5,386 bases of DNA from Clostridia bacterium (GTDB lineage Bacteria; Bacillota; Clostridia; Christensenellales; Aristaeellaceae), in assembly GCA_017551645.1 (NCBI GenBank), contig JAFZLE010000069.1, forward strand, positions 1 to 5,386. Direction: 5' to 3'. Below, piece after piece: positions 5,215 through 5,386 of this stretch. A program made the position numbers and the translations under genes. Position 1 is the first letter of the stretch, and every line of letters starts with the position of its first letter. Under the pieces are notes generated by a model. It was not told where the DNA came from. It searched no databases and saw nothing but the letters and a program-made list of their open reading frames with translations.

Positions 5215-5386
5215 GTGTTGTTTTGATGGTTTTCTTCAGAAATGCTCCATGATGAAATTTGGCTTGAGGCGGCAGTTTTAGGTGCATTTTCCTTTACTGT
5301 AAGTTGTGACTTTTTTGTACCAAGAGCTCGTTTGAGCAAAAAAATCACCCTGAAATCCATCTGGTTTAGACGCAACGACGGTGGAA
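5215..5386. other. AT-richer stretch without a supported gene
   Basis: No gene can be supported here. Two antisense frames stay open to the right edge. On the plus strand, an ATG at 5242 begins 48 codons (MLHDEIWLEAAVLGAF...) without a ribosome binding site or promoter. On the minus strand, a 35-codon tail (...DGFQGDFFAQTSSWYKK...) ends at a TAA at 5280-5278, 64 bases before the hairpin at 5214. The minus frame fits the hairpin as its terminator, but its third codon positions are much poorer in G and C than those of the other genes. I do not recognise either product. Confidence 0.3.

Noticed and set aside
5133..5375. 80-codon minus-strand frame
   Set aside because: It runs across both hairpins and the small RNA terminator, has a low-complexity product rich in K, N and S, and no credible ribosome binding site.
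1..5386. CRISPR array, insertion sequence or long direct repeats
   Set aside because: No regularly spaced repeats, no paired terminal inverted repeats and no transposase signature were found by reading both strands.

Overview
The window looks like chromosomal DNA of a Firmicutes bacterium, probably a clostridial or gut lineage of moderate GC. The main evidence is the gene order ecfA1-ecfA2-ecfT-truA, which is characteristic of Firmicutes, together with strong GGAGG ribosome binding sites and sigma-A type promoters. No species is assigned. The coding part (about 1-4824) is GC-rich at third codon positions. The last ~200 bases are visibly more AT-rich.

Layout. Positions 1-3014, minus strand, hold one compact operon read right to left: ecfA1, ecfA2, ecfT and truA. 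All junctions overlap (25, 8 and 4 bases). truA runs off the left edge. The operon has its own extended -10 promoter just upstream of ecfA1. The three ecf genes encode the energising module (two ATPases and the transmembrane coupling protein) of a group II energy-coupling-factor vitamin/metal transporter. No substrate-binding S component lies in the window. TruA modifies tRNA anticodon arms and is a usual passenger of this operon. Positions 3141-3306, minus strand, form a self-contained tRNA-Pro(GGG) unit with a perfect consensus promoter and a strong intrinsic terminator.

Positions 3411-4921, plus strand, form a single-gene unit diverging from the tRNA. It has a promoter with an inverted repeat over its -35 box, a 434-residue Asp-box beta-propeller protein of the sialidase superfamily without a signal peptide, and an intrinsic terminator.

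Positions 4949-5175, plus strand, look like a small non-coding RNA gene: promoter, about 190 nt of non-coding transcript, and a GAAA-tetraloop terminator. Its middle contains a tRNA-like element that keeps an acceptor-type stem, a canonical D-loop sequence and one further arm, but lacks a whole arm. The two ends of the RNA can pair. This layout resembles the bacterial Y RNAs (YrlA), which combine an end-to-end stem bound by Ro60/Rsr with a tRNA mimic. This is the most interesting item in the window, and it is a hypothesis from hand pairing. After a second hairpin (5188-5214), the last ~170 bases hold no gene I can support.
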